Shown: in pieces, positions 43,546 through 53,702 of the stretch
Layout: every line of letters starts with the position of its first letter
Numbering within the stretch: the first letter of the stretch is position 1
Origin: Chryseobacterium ureilyticum
GTDB taxonomy: Bacteria; Bacteroidota; Bacteroidia; Flavobacteriales; Weeksellaceae
Direction of reading: 5' to 3'
Assembly (NCBI RefSeq): GCF_900156735.1
Contig: NZ_FTOL01000004.1
Coordinates: 124,001-188,000 of the forward strand
Length of the DNA: 64,000 nucleotides
Program-made: the position numbers and the translations under genes
Notes under the pieces: generated by a model
The model's input: only the letters and a program-made list of their open reading frames with translations
Databases searched by the model: none
What the model was told of the DNA's origin: nothing

Positions 43546-44181
43546 TTAAAACTTGAGTGTATTCAACTGGCTAAAATCTTCTTTATTATAAACCTTTTCG
43601 ATCTTTCCATTTTGCAGCACAGCAATTTTATCACAGGTATGAAAAAGGGTTTCAATGATATGAGAACTTATGATCACTACTTTATTTTCAGATTTCAGCT
43701 GTCTGATGATATCATAAAGAATATGAACTCCTTCAAAGTCTACTCCATTGAATGGCTCATCCAAAATATTGATTGGTTTATCCAACATCAACATTCCAAT
43801 AAGAGCAAGTTTCTTCTTCATTCCGCTGGAGTAATATTGTACATATTTTTTCAGTGGTAGATTGAATTTTTTAACAATATCCGTGATTTCACTTTCTTTT
43901 TTGGATAAAAAATAAGCCAGATATTCTTCTCCGGTGATATAGGGATAAAAGTAATTTTCTGTTTCCAGATAAGAGATCTGCTTTCGTTGTAGTCGCTCAT
44001 CCTTCCAGTTAATATTCCCGGAAAATTTTATGCTTTGATACACAGATTCAAATAAAGTCGTTTTTCCGGCTCCGTTTTTCCCAAGGACTCCTAAGATGCA
44101 TCCTTCTTCTATAGACAGGTTCAGATCGTTTAATACTTTTTGATTTTTAAACTCAACGTTTACATTTTTAATCTCCAACAT
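43546..44181 (-). CDS. ABC transporter ATP-binding protein
   Basis: 211 residues. Walker A GVLGKNGAGKTTL, signature YYSSGMKKKLALIGML, Walker B INILDEPFNGVDF, H-loop IISSHIIE. Short single-domain exporter ATPase. Its start overlaps the permease gene by 14 bases. Confidence 0.9.
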   Translation of the reverse strand: MLEIKNVNVEFKNQKVLNDLNLSIEEGCILGVLGKNGAGKTTLFESVYQSIKFSGNINWKDERLQRKQISYLETENYFYPYITGEEYLAYFLSKKESEITDIVKKFNLPLKKYVQYYSSGMKKKLALIGMLMLDKPINILDEPFNGVDFEGVHILYDIIRQLKSENKVVIISSHIIETLFHTCDKIAVLQNGKIEKVYNKEDFSQLNTLKF

Positions 44182-45079
44182 AGGTTCTGATATTATGATC
44201 GGCTGCTTTTATACTTGATTTCAATATTAAAACAGCAGGAATAATGGTCATACAACACACAAAGTACTCCAGATATACTCCGATACCGTAATTGCCATTC
44301 TTATTTTTATGGTTATAATTTTTATATTTTCTGGTAAGGATCAACAGGAAATAAAGGTTCATAAAAGCGAAATAATACAATATATAAAAGCTTTCATAAG
44401 GATTTAAAATCAAAAAAGAGCAATAAGCCGGCAAAAGCAGGATATTGAAAAACAGTGAATTTTTTCTTATTTTTTCCTTTAAAGTATATTTTTTGAAATA
44501 CATTTCCAGCATTTCTTTATTCTCATGAGGTTCATAGATATGTGAAATATAATCCAGAACAAAAACACCTGCCAGAATCAATGTTGCCGGATGATAAGAG
44601 GAAAGCAATACAATGATAAACCCAAGTATAGCCATCCAGCTGTTTTTCCGCAGAAAGCCTTTCCATTCAAATAAATCATTAGGAATAAAGTTCCATTGTA
44701 AAGTTGCTTTCGGTTGTGTTCTTGGAGAAATAAAAGCAAATAAAACCATCAAAGCATAGAGTCCCAACCCTATTTTTTCGATTTTATAATTGATATTTCC
44801 CAGCAGTAAAACGCTGTATATAATTGTTGTTTCCAATACAACAACCCATCTCCAGCTTTGTACAAAAACTTTCTTTAGAAAAGGGATGTCTTTTCTTTCG
44901 TAATGAAATAAAATGATGAGTCCAAAAAATAGCGCGGGATAGTAATAGTTTTCAGGTAATTTAACCGCAATTAAAGCTACAAGAACTATTAAAACAGGAA
45001 CACTGCGCCTAGGATTCAGGTTCAATAGTCTAAAACTCTGCCTGAATCTGAATTGAAAGTGATTAATTAGTTTTTTCAA
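44168..45079 (-). CDS. ABC transporter membrane protein
   Basis: 303 residues with about eight hydrophobic helices (VPVLIVLVALIAVKL, LFFGLIILFHY, ILGFIIVLLSS, LILAGVFVLDYI and others). No signal peptide. Directly before and overlapping the ATPase gene, so it is the partner permease of an export system; cargo unknown. Confidence 0.75.
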   Translation of the reverse strand: MKKLINHFQFRFRQSFRLLNLNPRRSVPVLIVLVALIAVKLPENYYYPALFFGLIILFHYERKDIPFLKKVFVQSWRWVVVLETTIIYSVLLLGNINYKIEKIGLGLYALMVLFAFISPRTQPKATLQWNFIPNDLFEWKGFLRKNSWMAILGFIIVLLSSYHPATLILAGVFVLDYISHIYEPHENKEMLEMYFKKYTLKEKIRKNSLFFNILLLPAYCSFLILNPYESFYILYYFAFMNLYFLLILTRKYKNYNHKNKNGNYGIGVYLEYFVCCMTIIPAVLILKSSIKAADHNIRTYVGD

Positions 45080-45096
45080 AAGTTACTGATTCTCTT

Positions 45097-46209
45097 TTAT
45101 TTAATCGGTTTTATAATATACAACTTGTTCTGTCGCGTTGTAAAGAGTTGAAAGTTAAGATTTTTATCTTCAAAATAAAAATAAGGTGAATATTGTTTTT
45201 CAATCTCTGCCTTGAGTTTACTGATATTCTCGCCTTTAGTATTATAAAATTTTTCGGTAGGAAAATCTTCATCAAATGACATTTCTTTTTTAAATTTTAA
45301 GGTATCCCCTTTGATCATAAGTTGGAAATATAAATCTCCTTTCCAGCTTTTTGATGTCGATGATATGGCTCCTCCTGATGCACTGGAGGTAAATTTATCC
45401 AATTCTTTTCTCTGGAAATACACCGGCATGATGTTCGGATAGCGATTGGGTTGCAGCTCTCTTTCGTTAAAAGATTGTTCTCCGAAAAGACTGTTGTTAT
45501 ATCCTGGATTTCTATCTGAGAAATATCCGTTTTTCAAAGCTTTAGTATTGGTGAAAAACTGATACCATTTTCCGTTCATATAATAGGTAATAATTCCTTC
45601 CGAACCGCTTTTACTATCTCTTAAATACTCATCGGCTTCTTCAATAATTTTATGATACAGGTTGACTTGCTCATCTTCTTCCCATTTCAGATCTTCATTC
45701 TGAATAATCATAGGTTTGTGTAATGTATCACCGTCTTTTATCCAGGTTTTATAGTATTTCTTTTCATAATTCACGATAAAATCACCAAACAGCAATTCTT
45801 TCCAGTTCTCACGGGTAGCTTTATAAGTATATTGGTCTATGACATTTCCATCTTTATCCAGCTTATAAAAATGATAATCTATATAAAAACGGGTACTTCC
45901 CATTTCCCCATCCGTCTCTATTTCCTTCTGATTTCTGTCTTTGGGAATCTCGCTGGTTATTATAACTACATTACCATCAGAACTTATGAAATGTTGTATT
46001 GTTTCATAACTATTCCACATCAGTTTTATCTCATGATGCCCAAAGGTAATGCGATCAGTAGTATCAATATCTTTATAGCTTTTGTATTTCTCAGGTAACT
46101 TGGAAGTGTTTATTTTATTAAGCAAATAAACATCTAACCCTCCAAAATTGTAAAGAAAAACAACAGCCAACATGAGAACAGCTCCGATGATAAGCGATAT
46201 TTTTTTCAT
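45097..46209 (-). CDS. Membrane-anchored protein of the ABC operon, unknown
   Basis: 370 residues with one N-terminal helix (LIIGAVLMLAVVFLYNFGG) and a large extracytoplasmic domain that is beta-rich and Tyr/Trp-rich (FQRKELDKFTSSASGGAISS, KSWKGDLYFQLMIKGD). It precedes the permease by 17 bases. It could bind or modify the transported substrate. Family not recognised. Confidence 0.6.
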   Translation of the reverse strand: MKKISLIIGAVLMLAVVFLYNFGGLDVYLLNKINTSKLPEKYKSYKDIDTTDRITFGHHEIKLMWNSYETIQHFISSDGNVVIITSEIPKDRNQKEIETDGEMGSTRFYIDYHFYKLDKDGNVIDQYTYKATRENWKELLFGDFIVNYEKKYYKTWIKDGDTLHKPMIIQNEDLKWEEDEQVNLYHKIIEEADEYLRDSKSGSEGIITYYMNGKWYQFFTNTKALKNGYFSDRNPGYNNSLFGEQSFNERELQPNRYPNIMPVYFQRKELDKFTSSASGGAISSTSKSWKGDLYFQLMIKGDTLKFKKEMSFDEDFPTEKFYNTKGENISKLKAEIEKQYSPYFYFEDKNLNFQLFTTRQNKLYIIKPIK

Positions 46210-46394
46210 TAGATGTTTCTGATTATTTAAAGATAATTAAAATTTATTCAAAACCATGAAACCGTTCTTTATGATACATTGAATACAGTCAGAAAAATAA
46301 TGGTAAAAAATTGAAGATAGAGATCCTTGGTTATCATGGTCGTGGAGAGTTTTGAAAATATACTAAAAGTGAACTTATGTAGCTCTTTATAATA

Positions 46395-46428
46395 CAAAAC
46401 CCTCGCACTAGCAAGGGTTTGTTTTTTA
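46395..46428. terminator. Hairpin between the ABC operon and the symporter gene
   Basis: CAAAACCCTCGC / GCAAGGGTTTG with an ACTA loop. The T run (TTTTTT) is on the plus side; on the minus side the tail is only TTTTG. It may act in both directions. Confidence 0.6.
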
Positions 46429-46453
46429 TGTTGATCAGATTAAAATTTATGCA

Positions 46454-47950
46454 TTATTCCTGCATGATTTTCTTCACTTCATCAAATTCACTTTCAATCA
46501 CAGCATCCGGTTTATAAGTAAGTGATGAAACGATTATATTAGTCAATAAAGAAAACGTAAACCCTGGAATAATCTCATACCAATGTTTTAATGGATGATC
46601 AAGATATACCCAAGCCAATACAGTAACTCCACCTACCAGCATTCCTGCAAAACCTCCCTGCCACGTTGTTTTTTTCCATAAAAGAGATAAAAGAATCAAC
46701 GGTCCGAATGCTGAACCGAAACCAGCCCATGCATTTCCAACCAGATTAAGAATACTGTCTTTTGGATCTAATGATAAAAGAACGGCAATCACTGCTACCA
46801 ATAAAACAGAAACTCTGCTGGCAGTCAATAATTGTTTTGAGGTTGCTTTTTTATTCAGAAAAGCTTTATAAATATCTTCTGTTAAAGAACTTGAAGTCAC
46901 CAATAACTGTGAAGAAATAGTGCTCATTACAGCTGCAAGAATAGCGGTAAGCAAGAATCCTGCGATAAACGGATGAAATAATATACGCGAGAAATAAATG
47001 AAAATAGTTTCTGCCTCTGTCTTTGATCCGTCAAATTTCATCATGGTTTCCACATCAAATTTTTGCAGATAAGCAATTCCCACCAAACCAATAGCCAAGG
47101 CGCCGGCAACAGTAAAAATCATCCATGTTATCCCAATTCTCCTTGCTTTTACAAGATCTTTCGGTTTATCAATAGCCATGAATCGCACCAAAATATGTGG
47201 TTGCCCACAATATCCCAACCCCCAGGCAAGCAGAGATACAATACTTACAGTAGTGGTTCCTCTGAACAGATCAAGGTATTTAGGATCTTTCGCTTCAATC
47301 AATGAAATAGTTTCTCCCACTCCTCCAATCTGGGTAATTGCCACAATAGGAACAATCACCAATGCCAATACCATAATGGTTCCCTGTACAAAATCGGTAA
47401 GACTCACAGCAAGAAATCCTCCCAAAAAGGTGTACAACACGACCACAAGACTTGTCAGTAATAATCCTACAGTGTAATCCATTCCAAAAGCAGATTCAAA
47501 CAGTTTCCCGCCGGATACCATCCCCGCTGAAGTGTAAAGTGTAAAAAATACCAGAATAAAAATGGAAGAGGTAATCTTCAGAATATGGTTTTTGTTCTTA
47601 AACCTATTCTCAAAAAATACAGGTAAAGTAATTGCGTTTTGAGCTACTTCGGTGTAAATCCTGAGCCTTGGTGCCACAATGATATAATTGAGAAATGCCC
47701 CGATCGTTAACCCTATCGCGATCCATGAACTGGAAATCCCGGACAGATACATTGCCCCCGGAACACCCATCAATAACCAGCCACTCATATCCGCAGCTCC
47801 TGCAGAAAGGGCGGTAACCGCAGCTCCCATCTTCCTTCCTCCAATTAAAAATTCTTCTGAATTGCTTGTTGATTTTCTATAAGAATATACGCCTATACCT
47901 ATCATTAACAACAGATACAACCCCACAGAAATCCCTTCGTATACTTGCAT
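46454..47950 (-). CDS. putP: Sodium/proline symporter
   Basis: 498 residues with about 13 membrane helices, the PutP length. Marks: YRKSTSNSEEFLIGGRKMGA, ALSAGAADMSGWLLMGVPG, GYCGQPHILVRFMAIDK and STISSQLLVTSSSLTEDIYK (sodium site helix). Imports proline with sodium for nutrition or osmotic balance. The family call is firm; proline specificity is inferred from overall likeness. Stand-alone gene. Confidence 0.88.
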   Translation of the reverse strand: MQVYEGISVGLYLLLMIGIGVYSYRKSTSNSEEFLIGGRKMGAAVTALSAGAADMSGWLLMGVPGAMYLSGISSSWIAIGLTIGAFLNYIIVAPRLRIYTEVAQNAITLPVFFENRFKNKNHILKITSSIFILVFFTLYTSAGMVSGGKLFESAFGMDYTVGLLLTSLVVVLYTFLGGFLAVSLTDFVQGTIMVLALVIVPIVAITQIGGVGETISLIEAKDPKYLDLFRGTTTVSIVSLLAWGLGYCGQPHILVRFMAIDKPKDLVKARRIGITWMIFTVAGALAIGLVGIAYLQKFDVETMMKFDGSKTEAETIFIYFSRILFHPFIAGFLLTAILAAVMSTISSQLLVTSSSLTEDIYKAFLNKKATSKQLLTASRVSVLLVAVIAVLLSLDPKDSILNLVGNAWAGFGSAFGPLILLSLLWKKTTWQGGFAGMLVGGVTVLAWVYLDHPLKHWYEIIPGFTFSLLTNIIVSSLTYKPDAVIESEFDEVKKIMQE

Positions 47951-48368
47951 ATAATTTTTTTATGAAGCCCGAATATAGCTATTTTTTGAAAAATGGACTG
48001 GATATTAATTTGCAATAATTTTATCTTAAAATCGAAAAACAAAGGCAATTTTAAATTAAAAAAGTATTTATAATTAAATTAACACTATCCCGATACCAAT
48101 ACTACGCCCTCTATTATCGTTTCTTTTGTATTACAATCCAAAACTATTACAAGATGCCTATGATTAATACAGTATCAAAATATTATTTTTCACATTCAAT
48201 TACACCTATTTTTTGAATAGAAAATAGAATTAACTTATTTATTATTACTTTATTAAAAAATATTGATAGAATATTTTTGAAAAACTATTTATAACAGTTC
48301 CAAATAAACGCCACTTTTTTCATTTATTGTCATAAATATTTAATATTTTAGCCTAATAATTGAAGCAA
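47951..48368. other. Non-coding stretch
   Basis: About 415 very AT-rich bases between divergent putP and the cupin gene. No gene or clear TAnnTTTG element seen. Confidence 0.4.
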
Positions 48369-49250
48369 ATGGGAATACTCCTTAAACCTATTGATATTGT
48401 AGATGATATTTCACAAGAAGAATTCCGTGAAAAATATCTAAAGCCATGTAAGCCAGTGGTAATCAAAAATATGGCAAGAAATTGGCCTGCCTATCAAAAA
48501 TGGACAATGGAGTACATGAAAGAGGTTGTGGGCGATGTGGAAGTACCTTTATATGACAGCTCCAAAGCTGATCCAGCCGCACCGATCAACACTCCGACTA
48601 CCAAAATGCCCTTCAAAGATTATGTAGACCTTATTCAACGTGAGCCTACTGATCTTAGAATATTTTTCTTTGATCCCATCAAATTTGCACCAAAACTTTT
48701 AGATGATTATATACCACCTAAAAACCTTATGGGTGGATTCCTTGATAAATACCCAAGTATGTTCTTTGGAGGCAAAGGTTCTGTGACCTTCCTTCATTAT
48801 GATATTGACATGCCTCATATTTTCCATACCCATTTCAATGGAAGAAAGCATGTTCTTCTTTTTGAATATAAATGGAAAACACGTCTGTATAAGCTACCTT
48901 ACGCTACTTATGCGCTGGAAGACTATGATATTTCCAATCCTGACTTTCAAAAATTCCCGGCATTGGATGGCATTGAAGGTATTGAATGCTTCCTGGAACA
49001 CGGAGACACCTTATTTATGCCTACCGGATGGTGGCACTGGATGAAATACCTTGATGGTTCATTCTCTATTTCACTTCGTGCATGGGATAAAAGCTGGGCT
49101 GTAAAAGCACATTCTCTTTGGAATCTGGCTGTTCAGCGTAATTTTGACAACTTCATGAAAGGGAGATACAAAAAAAGATATATGGACTGGAAGGAAAGAA
49201 AAGCAGTAGAAAATGCCAATATTGCTTTAAAGAAAGGACTTCCAAGATAA
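48369..49250 (+). CDS. JmjC/cupin-like Fe(II) oxygenase
   Basis: 293 residues from the ATG at 48369; a TTG at 48360 would add three residues. CKPVVIKNMARNWPAYQKW is the typical start of cupin_8 proteins. The metal triad is visible: H143-x-D145 (FLHYDIDMPH) and H223 (MPTGWWHWMKYL). Members are 2-oxoglutarate dioxygenases that hydroxylate proteins or small molecules. Target unknown. Confidence 0.85.
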   Translation: MGILLKPIDIVDDISQEEFREKYLKPCKPVVIKNMARNWPAYQKWTMEYMKEVVGDVEVPLYDSSKADPAAPINTPTTKMPFKDYVDLIQREPTDLRIFFFDPIKFAPKLLDDYIPPKNLMGGFLDKYPSMFFGGKGSVTFLHYDIDMPHIFHTHFNGRKHVLLFEYKWKTRLYKLPYATYALEDYDISNPDFQKFPALDGIEGIECFLEHGDTLFMPTGWWHWMKYLDGSFSISLRAWDKSWAVKAHSLWNLAVQRNFDNFMKGRYKKRYMDWKERKAVENANIALKKGLPR

Positions 49251-49338
49251 AGCTCTCTAATTCACCGGTTTTTATAATCTATGCAATCTAAAAATTATTT
49301 AAATTGCATAGTAAACTTGTTCCCTTAACTTCCGGTGT

Positions 49339-50061
49339 ATGTTCGAAAAATTAATTGATAGCTTTGAGAAGCTTTGTCTACAGATAATTATTGAAATATT
49401 GCTGGTTCCTGTTACAATTTTTAAACTGTTTCAGGATCCAAAACGTTGTTATGATCTATCCGTTCATGAAATGGAAAAGGAAGAAACGGATCGTTTTCAT
49501 GATTATCTTTCTCCTATCAAACTGTCTGTATATACTTCCGTGATTGTTTCCGTTCTCTTAATGGATTACAGCGGGGAGCAAAGTTTTATTTCCAAAATCA
49601 AGGGGCTAAGCATGGTAGAAAAAGCCTTGTTTATCTTTCTGATGAATAATTTCACTGCCGTAGTTTTCAGTATCTTATTATTAGGGTACAAAAAAGAAAA
49701 GGTAAATACAATAACTTTTAGAACATTATTGTTTTCTTTTATTTATACTACTGTGTACACATCTACTCCGTTCTTTATCCTTATCCTTTCTGCAATGTTT
49801 TTAGGGCAGACAGTGAACGTGCAATCTTATTTGGATCATCTTGATAAAATTACTATATCGGGAGCTTACAGTGTAAGAGATTATATCTTTTTTATTATTT
49901 TCATTGTATTTATTATTTTGGGGGTCATGGGATTGATAAAATTATTCAAAGCTCTTCATTATATTCTCAAGGAAAATTTTCGTTATCATCCTTATGTTGT
50001 AGGATTCTTTACGCTGTTATTTTTTATTATACAGGTTTACTATGCAAGAGGTTTCATATAA
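49339..50061 (+). CDS. Membrane protein, Yip1-like topology
   Basis: 240 residues. A soluble N-terminal helix ending in LFQDPKRCYDLSVHEMEK, then about five hydrophobic helices (ALFIFLMNNFTAVVFSILLL, PFFILILSAMFLG, YIFFIIFIVFIILGVMGLI, VVGFFTLLFFIIQVYY). Similar multi-helix proteins of unknown role are common in Flavobacteria. It lies 88 bases after the cupin gene. Confidence 0.65.
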   Translation: MFEKLIDSFEKLCLQIIIEILLVPVTIFKLFQDPKRCYDLSVHEMEKEETDRFHDYLSPIKLSVYTSVIVSVLLMDYSGEQSFISKIKGLSMVEKALFIFLMNNFTAVVFSILLLGYKKEKVNTITFRTLLFSFIYTTVYTSTPFFILILSAMFLGQTVNVQSYLDHLDKITISGAYSVRDYIFFIIFIVFIILGVMGLIKLFKALHYILKENFRYHPYVVGFFTLLFFIIQVYYARGFI

Positions 50062-50113
50062 ACCAGCATAAGCTTCTCTTCTTTTACTGACTTTATATTA
50101 ACTTGAAAAATCA

Positions 50114-50174
50114 TTTATGGATTGAATTTTAATCCATAAAAAACTATATAACCTGAATTTTAAAAATTCAGGTT
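50114..50174 (+). terminator. Two hairpins after the membrane-protein gene
   Basis: TTTATGGATT / AATCCATAAA (50114-50140) and AACCTGAATTTT / AAAATTCAGGTT (50150-50174). Neither has a strong T run; the pair probably ends the transcript. Confidence 0.5.
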
Positions 50175-50352
50175 AAAATATTTAAGAAAATATAACTATT
50201 ATGCTATCTTAAATATTTTATTTCCTTTTAAATTATTTTCTGCTTTAAAAACCACTTATCAATTTCTCTAAAAACATCAATGCTTCTTCTTTTTATCAGA
50301 ATAGATAAAAACCACTAATAAACAATGAATTAAACATCAAAAACAATCAAAC

Positions 50353-50382
50353 TGTATACAAATAGAAACATATATGTATACA
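50353..50382 (+). promoter_or_regulatory. Repeated TGTATACA operator-like sites before the repeat-protein gene
   Basis: The palindrome TGTATACA occurs at 50353-50360 and 50375-50382, exactly 22 bases (two helical turns) apart, some 70-100 bases upstream of the start. The arrangement is copied at 53323 (second site TATATACA). Below it lies a TAATATTG, a weak -7 match. Fits a dimeric regulator; which one is unknown. Confidence 0.45.
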
Positions 50383-50451
50383 ATTAGTAGCCTCTATTTT
50401 TACTTCTTGGGGATGAAAACTTTTTAATATTGTAGCACTAACTACACAATT

Positions 50452-53064
50452 ATGAAATACAATTATTTGTCTTTAGGATTACTTGCTTTATCAGCTAGTG
50501 CCTTTGGTCAGGTGGGTGTTGGAACAACAACCCCTGCAGCTACTTTACATGTAGCAGGTAAACCTACAACTGCATCGTCAGCAGATGGAATTATTCCACC
50601 GATTATTTCCAGAACAAATTTAATGGCAAAAACAGGATATGCAGCCAGCCAAAAGGGAGCTATTCTATATGTGGATGATATTTCAGGAACAGCTCCTGTT
50701 GCAGGCTCTCCTACTGAATTCGTTAATGGGATTGGATATTATTACTTTGATGGCGGAAAATGGATAAAACTAGGCAACCCTGTTAATGTGTATAATACAG
50801 ATGGATCCTTAACCAGCAACAGAATTGTAACACAAGGTGCTAATACATTAGCTTTTAATAGTACCGCTGTAAATGGTTTTTCTGTAGATGGTACTACTCT
50901 CTCTGTAGATGGAGCCAATAACAGAGTTGGATTAGGAACTGCTGCACCAACTAATGCTTTACATGTAACAGCTGCTACTAATCCTGTAAAACTGGAAGGC
51001 TTACAAGCTGATGCGACAGCTTCAAATATTGTAATGGCAGATGCTGCAGGGGTTTTAAAAACGATTCCTAAAACAAGTTTAGCATCAACTAATATTTATA
51101 ATACGGATGGTTCCTTAAGTGCTAACAGAACGGTAACACAAGGTGCTAATACATTAGCCTTCACAAGTACTGCGACAAACGGTTTTTCTGTAGACGGAAC
51201 CACTTTATCTGTAGATGCAGCGAATAATAGAATTGGGGTAGGAACTGCTGCTCCTACTAATGCTTTACACGTGAATGCAACAACGGATCCTGTAAAATTA
51301 TCAGGATTACAAGCGGATGCTACGGCTGCAAACATTGTAGTAGCTGATGCTACAGGTACTTTAAAGACTTTACCTAAAGCTACTTTCTCTACCTCAAACA
51401 TATACACAGCTGATGGATCTCTAGGCGGGAACAGAATTATAACACAAGGTAACAATACTCTAGCATTCACCAATACTGCTGTAAATGGTTTTTCTGTAGA
51501 TGGTACAACTCTTTCTATAGACGGAGCGAATAACAGAATTGGGGTAGGAACCGCTGCGCCAACTAATGCTTTACACGTGAATGCAACAACGGATCCTGTA
51601 AAATTAACGGGACTTCAGGCAGATGCGACGGCTGCAAACATTGTAGTGGCAGATGCTACAGGTACTTTAAAGACTTTACCTAAAGCTACTTTCTCTACTT
51701 CAAACATATACACAGCTGATGGATCTTTAGGTGGGAACAGAATTGTAACACAAGGTAACAATACTCTAGCATTTAACAGTACTGCTGTAAACGGTTTCTC
51801 TGTAGATGGAACTACTCTATCTGTAGATGCCGCGAATAATAGAATTGGGATAGGAACTGCTGCTCCAACTAATGCTTTACACGTTAACGCAACAGCGGAT
51901 CCTGTAAAATTATCAGGGCTTCAAGCTGATGCTACAGCAGCAAACATTGTAGTAGCTGATGCTGCAGGAGTTTTAAAAACGATTCCTAAAACAAGTTTAG
52001 CATCAACTAATATTTATAATACCGATGGATCTCTAGGCGGGAACAGAATAGTAACACAAGGTAACAATACTCTAGCATTCACCAGTACTGCTGTAAACGG
52101 TTTTTCTGTAGATGGTACAACTCTTTCTATAGACGGAGCGAATAACAGAATTGGGATAGGAACCGCTGCGCCAACTAATGCTCTACACGTTAACGCAACA
52201 GCGGATCCTGTAAAATTATCAGGGCTTCAAGCTGATGCTACGGCTGCAAACATTGTAGTAGCTGATGCTACAGGTACTTTAAAGACCTTACCTAAAACTA
52301 CTTTCTCTACCTCAAACATATACACCGCTAATGGATCATTAACTAGTCCAAGAACAGTAACACAAGGTGCCAATACATTAGCATTCACAAGTACTGCTAC
52401 AAATGGCTTTTCCGTAGATGGAACCACGTTATCTGTAGATGCAGCGAATAACAGAGTGGGGATTGGAACAACAACTCCTACAACTACATTAGATGTACAA
52501 GGTAATGTTCGTGTTGCCACAATGCCAAACCAATCTGCGGGAGCTACACCTGTATACTGGAATCCTACTTCCGGGAATTTAGAAGCTCTTACAGGAACAC
52601 AAAAGTTATTTAACTCCTACAGATATACAATAAATTTGACAAATTCTGATTGGGTAAGCTCTTTGGATACCAACATTCCTATTAATAATTATACTGTTAT
52701 CGTTACTGCTGCTAATTTCTCGGCCTCAGCTGATGGTGCTACAAACGGAGTGGGCATTAATACTTCTTCCATTGAGAGTACTTTGCCATCTACAACCTTT
52801 AATTCTAATCCATCGGTGTATAAAAATGACATAAAAGATCTTGTGATATCTGACAAACAGGTTTCTGCAGATAAAAGTAATGGTACTACCTGGGTTCTAA
52901 AAGCCGATTATCCATCCACCGGACCAGTGGTTAATGGTTCATATATGTGGACTATTGATGTACTTGTCATTAATAATTCTGTGGTAAAAGTTGGAACACC
53001 TCAGACTGCTACTATACCAAATGGAGGTAATACAGCTTCGGTACCAATGCCTACTGATTTATAA
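50452..53064 (+). CDS. Secreted repeat protein of five to six 102-residue units
   Basis: 870 residues. Signal peptide (LLALSASAFGQ), a head with GVGTTTPAATLHVAGKPTT and GIGYYYFDGGKWIKLGN, then units of 102 residues starting at 113, 215, 317, 419, 521 and a partial one at 623, and a unique 185-residue end. Each unit holds DGSL..NR.VTQG.NTLAF, NGFSVDGTTLSVD and IGVGTAAPTNALHV. The VGIGT..P...LHV element is like that of phage tail-fibre and trimeric adhesin heads. Likely a surface or extracellular fibre. No T9SS domain seen. The neighbouring genes at 54956 and 55910 share the head motif. Confidence 0.8.
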   Translation: MKYNYLSLGLLALSASAFGQVGVGTTTPAATLHVAGKPTTASSADGIIPPIISRTNLMAKTGYAASQKGAILYVDDISGTAPVAGSPTEFVNGIGYYYFDGGKWIKLGNPVNVYNTDGSLTSNRIVTQGANTLAFNSTAVNGFSVDGTTLSVDGANNRVGLGTAAPTNALHVTAATNPVKLEGLQADATASNIVMADAAGVLKTIPKTSLASTNIYNTDGSLSANRTVTQGANTLAFTSTATNGFSVDGTTLSVDAANNRIGVGTAAPTNALHVNATTDPVKLSGLQADATAANIVVADATGTLKTLPKATFSTSNIYTADGSLGGNRIITQGNNTLAFTNTAVNGFSVDGTTLSIDGANNRIGVGTAAPTNALHVNATTDPVKLTGLQADATAANIVVADATGTLKTLPKATFSTSNIYTADGSLGGNRIVTQGNNTLAFNSTAVNGFSVDGTTLSVDAANNRIGIGTAAPTNALHVNATADPVKLSGLQADATAANIVVADAAGVLKTIPKTSLASTNIYNTDGSLGGNRIVTQGNNTLAFTSTAVNGFSVDGTTLSIDGANNRIGIGTAAPTNALHVNATADPVKLSGLQADATAANIVVADATGTLKTLPKTTFSTSNIYTANGSLTSPRTVTQGANTLAFTSTATNGFSVDGTTLSVDAANNRVGIGTTTPTTTLDVQGNVRVATMPNQSAGATPVYWNPTSGNLEALTGTQKLFNSYRYTINLTNSDWVSSLDTNIPINNYTVIVTAANFSASADGATNGVGINTSSIESTLPSTTFNSNPSVYKNDIKDLVISDKQVSADKSNGTTWVLKADYPSTGPVVNGSYMWTIDVLVINNSVVKVGTPQTATIPNGGNTASVPMPTDL
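50788..52503 (+). repeat. Tandem 306-bp repeats
   Basis: Units begin at 50788, 51094, 51400, 51706, 52012 and 52318 (last one partial). They are in frame (306 = 3 x 102) and very similar in DNA. Junctions are mosaic: the KTIPKTSLASTNIYNTDG junction occurs between units 1-2 and 4-5, and the KTLPKATFSTSNIYTADG junction between 2-3 and 3-4, as expected from recombination among units. Confidence 0.9.
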
Positions 53065-53100
53065 CAATAGTATTGATTAATTTCAACATCTATATTGATA

Positions 53101-53133
53101 AAAATGACAGTGGATTTCACTGTCATTTTTCAT
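53101..53133 (+). terminator. Terminator of the repeat-protein gene
   Basis: AAAATGACAGTG / CACTGTCATTTT with loop GATTT and a T tail. A near-identical copy lies at 54252. Confidence 0.85.
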
Positions 53134-53159
53134 TTTATTAAAACATAGAAAGATTTTTT

Positions 53160-53179
53160 AACAAATACACCAATTTGTT
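53160..53179. promoter_or_regulatory. TetR-operator-like 20-bp dyad, first copy
   Basis: AACAAATACACCAATTTGTT. Same length and architecture as the 20-mer in front of tetR (54323-54342). It lies in the duplicated segment after the terminator and may be a relic or a second binding site. Confidence 0.45.
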
Positions 53180-53421
53180 GAATTATCTAAAATAAAACTA
53201 ATTCCTCTTAAACAGGATAGAAAAGAGAAGACATTCATATGGTACAAGATAAGATATTCCTCAGCATGTTTAGAAAGTACTTGTATATCTTCTATGTAAA
53301 ATAACAGAGTAAATACTCAATATGTATACAAATAGAAACACTCATATATACAATTAGTAGCCCTTCTTTTTACTTCTTAAAGACAAATGCTTTCTAATAT
53401 TGTGGCGCTATTTACACAATT

Positions 53422-53685
<264 letters not shown>

Positions 53686-53702
53686 TACAAAAATTATAAT
53701 AA

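Noticed and set aside
50788..52503. Periodic repeats considered as a CRISPR array
   Set aside because: The period is 306 bases, in frame and without spacers; it encodes protein repeats.
51096..52520. Antisense frames of 97-125 codons inside the repeat-protein gene
   Set aside because: They recur with each repeat unit as mirror images of the coding strand and have no start signals.
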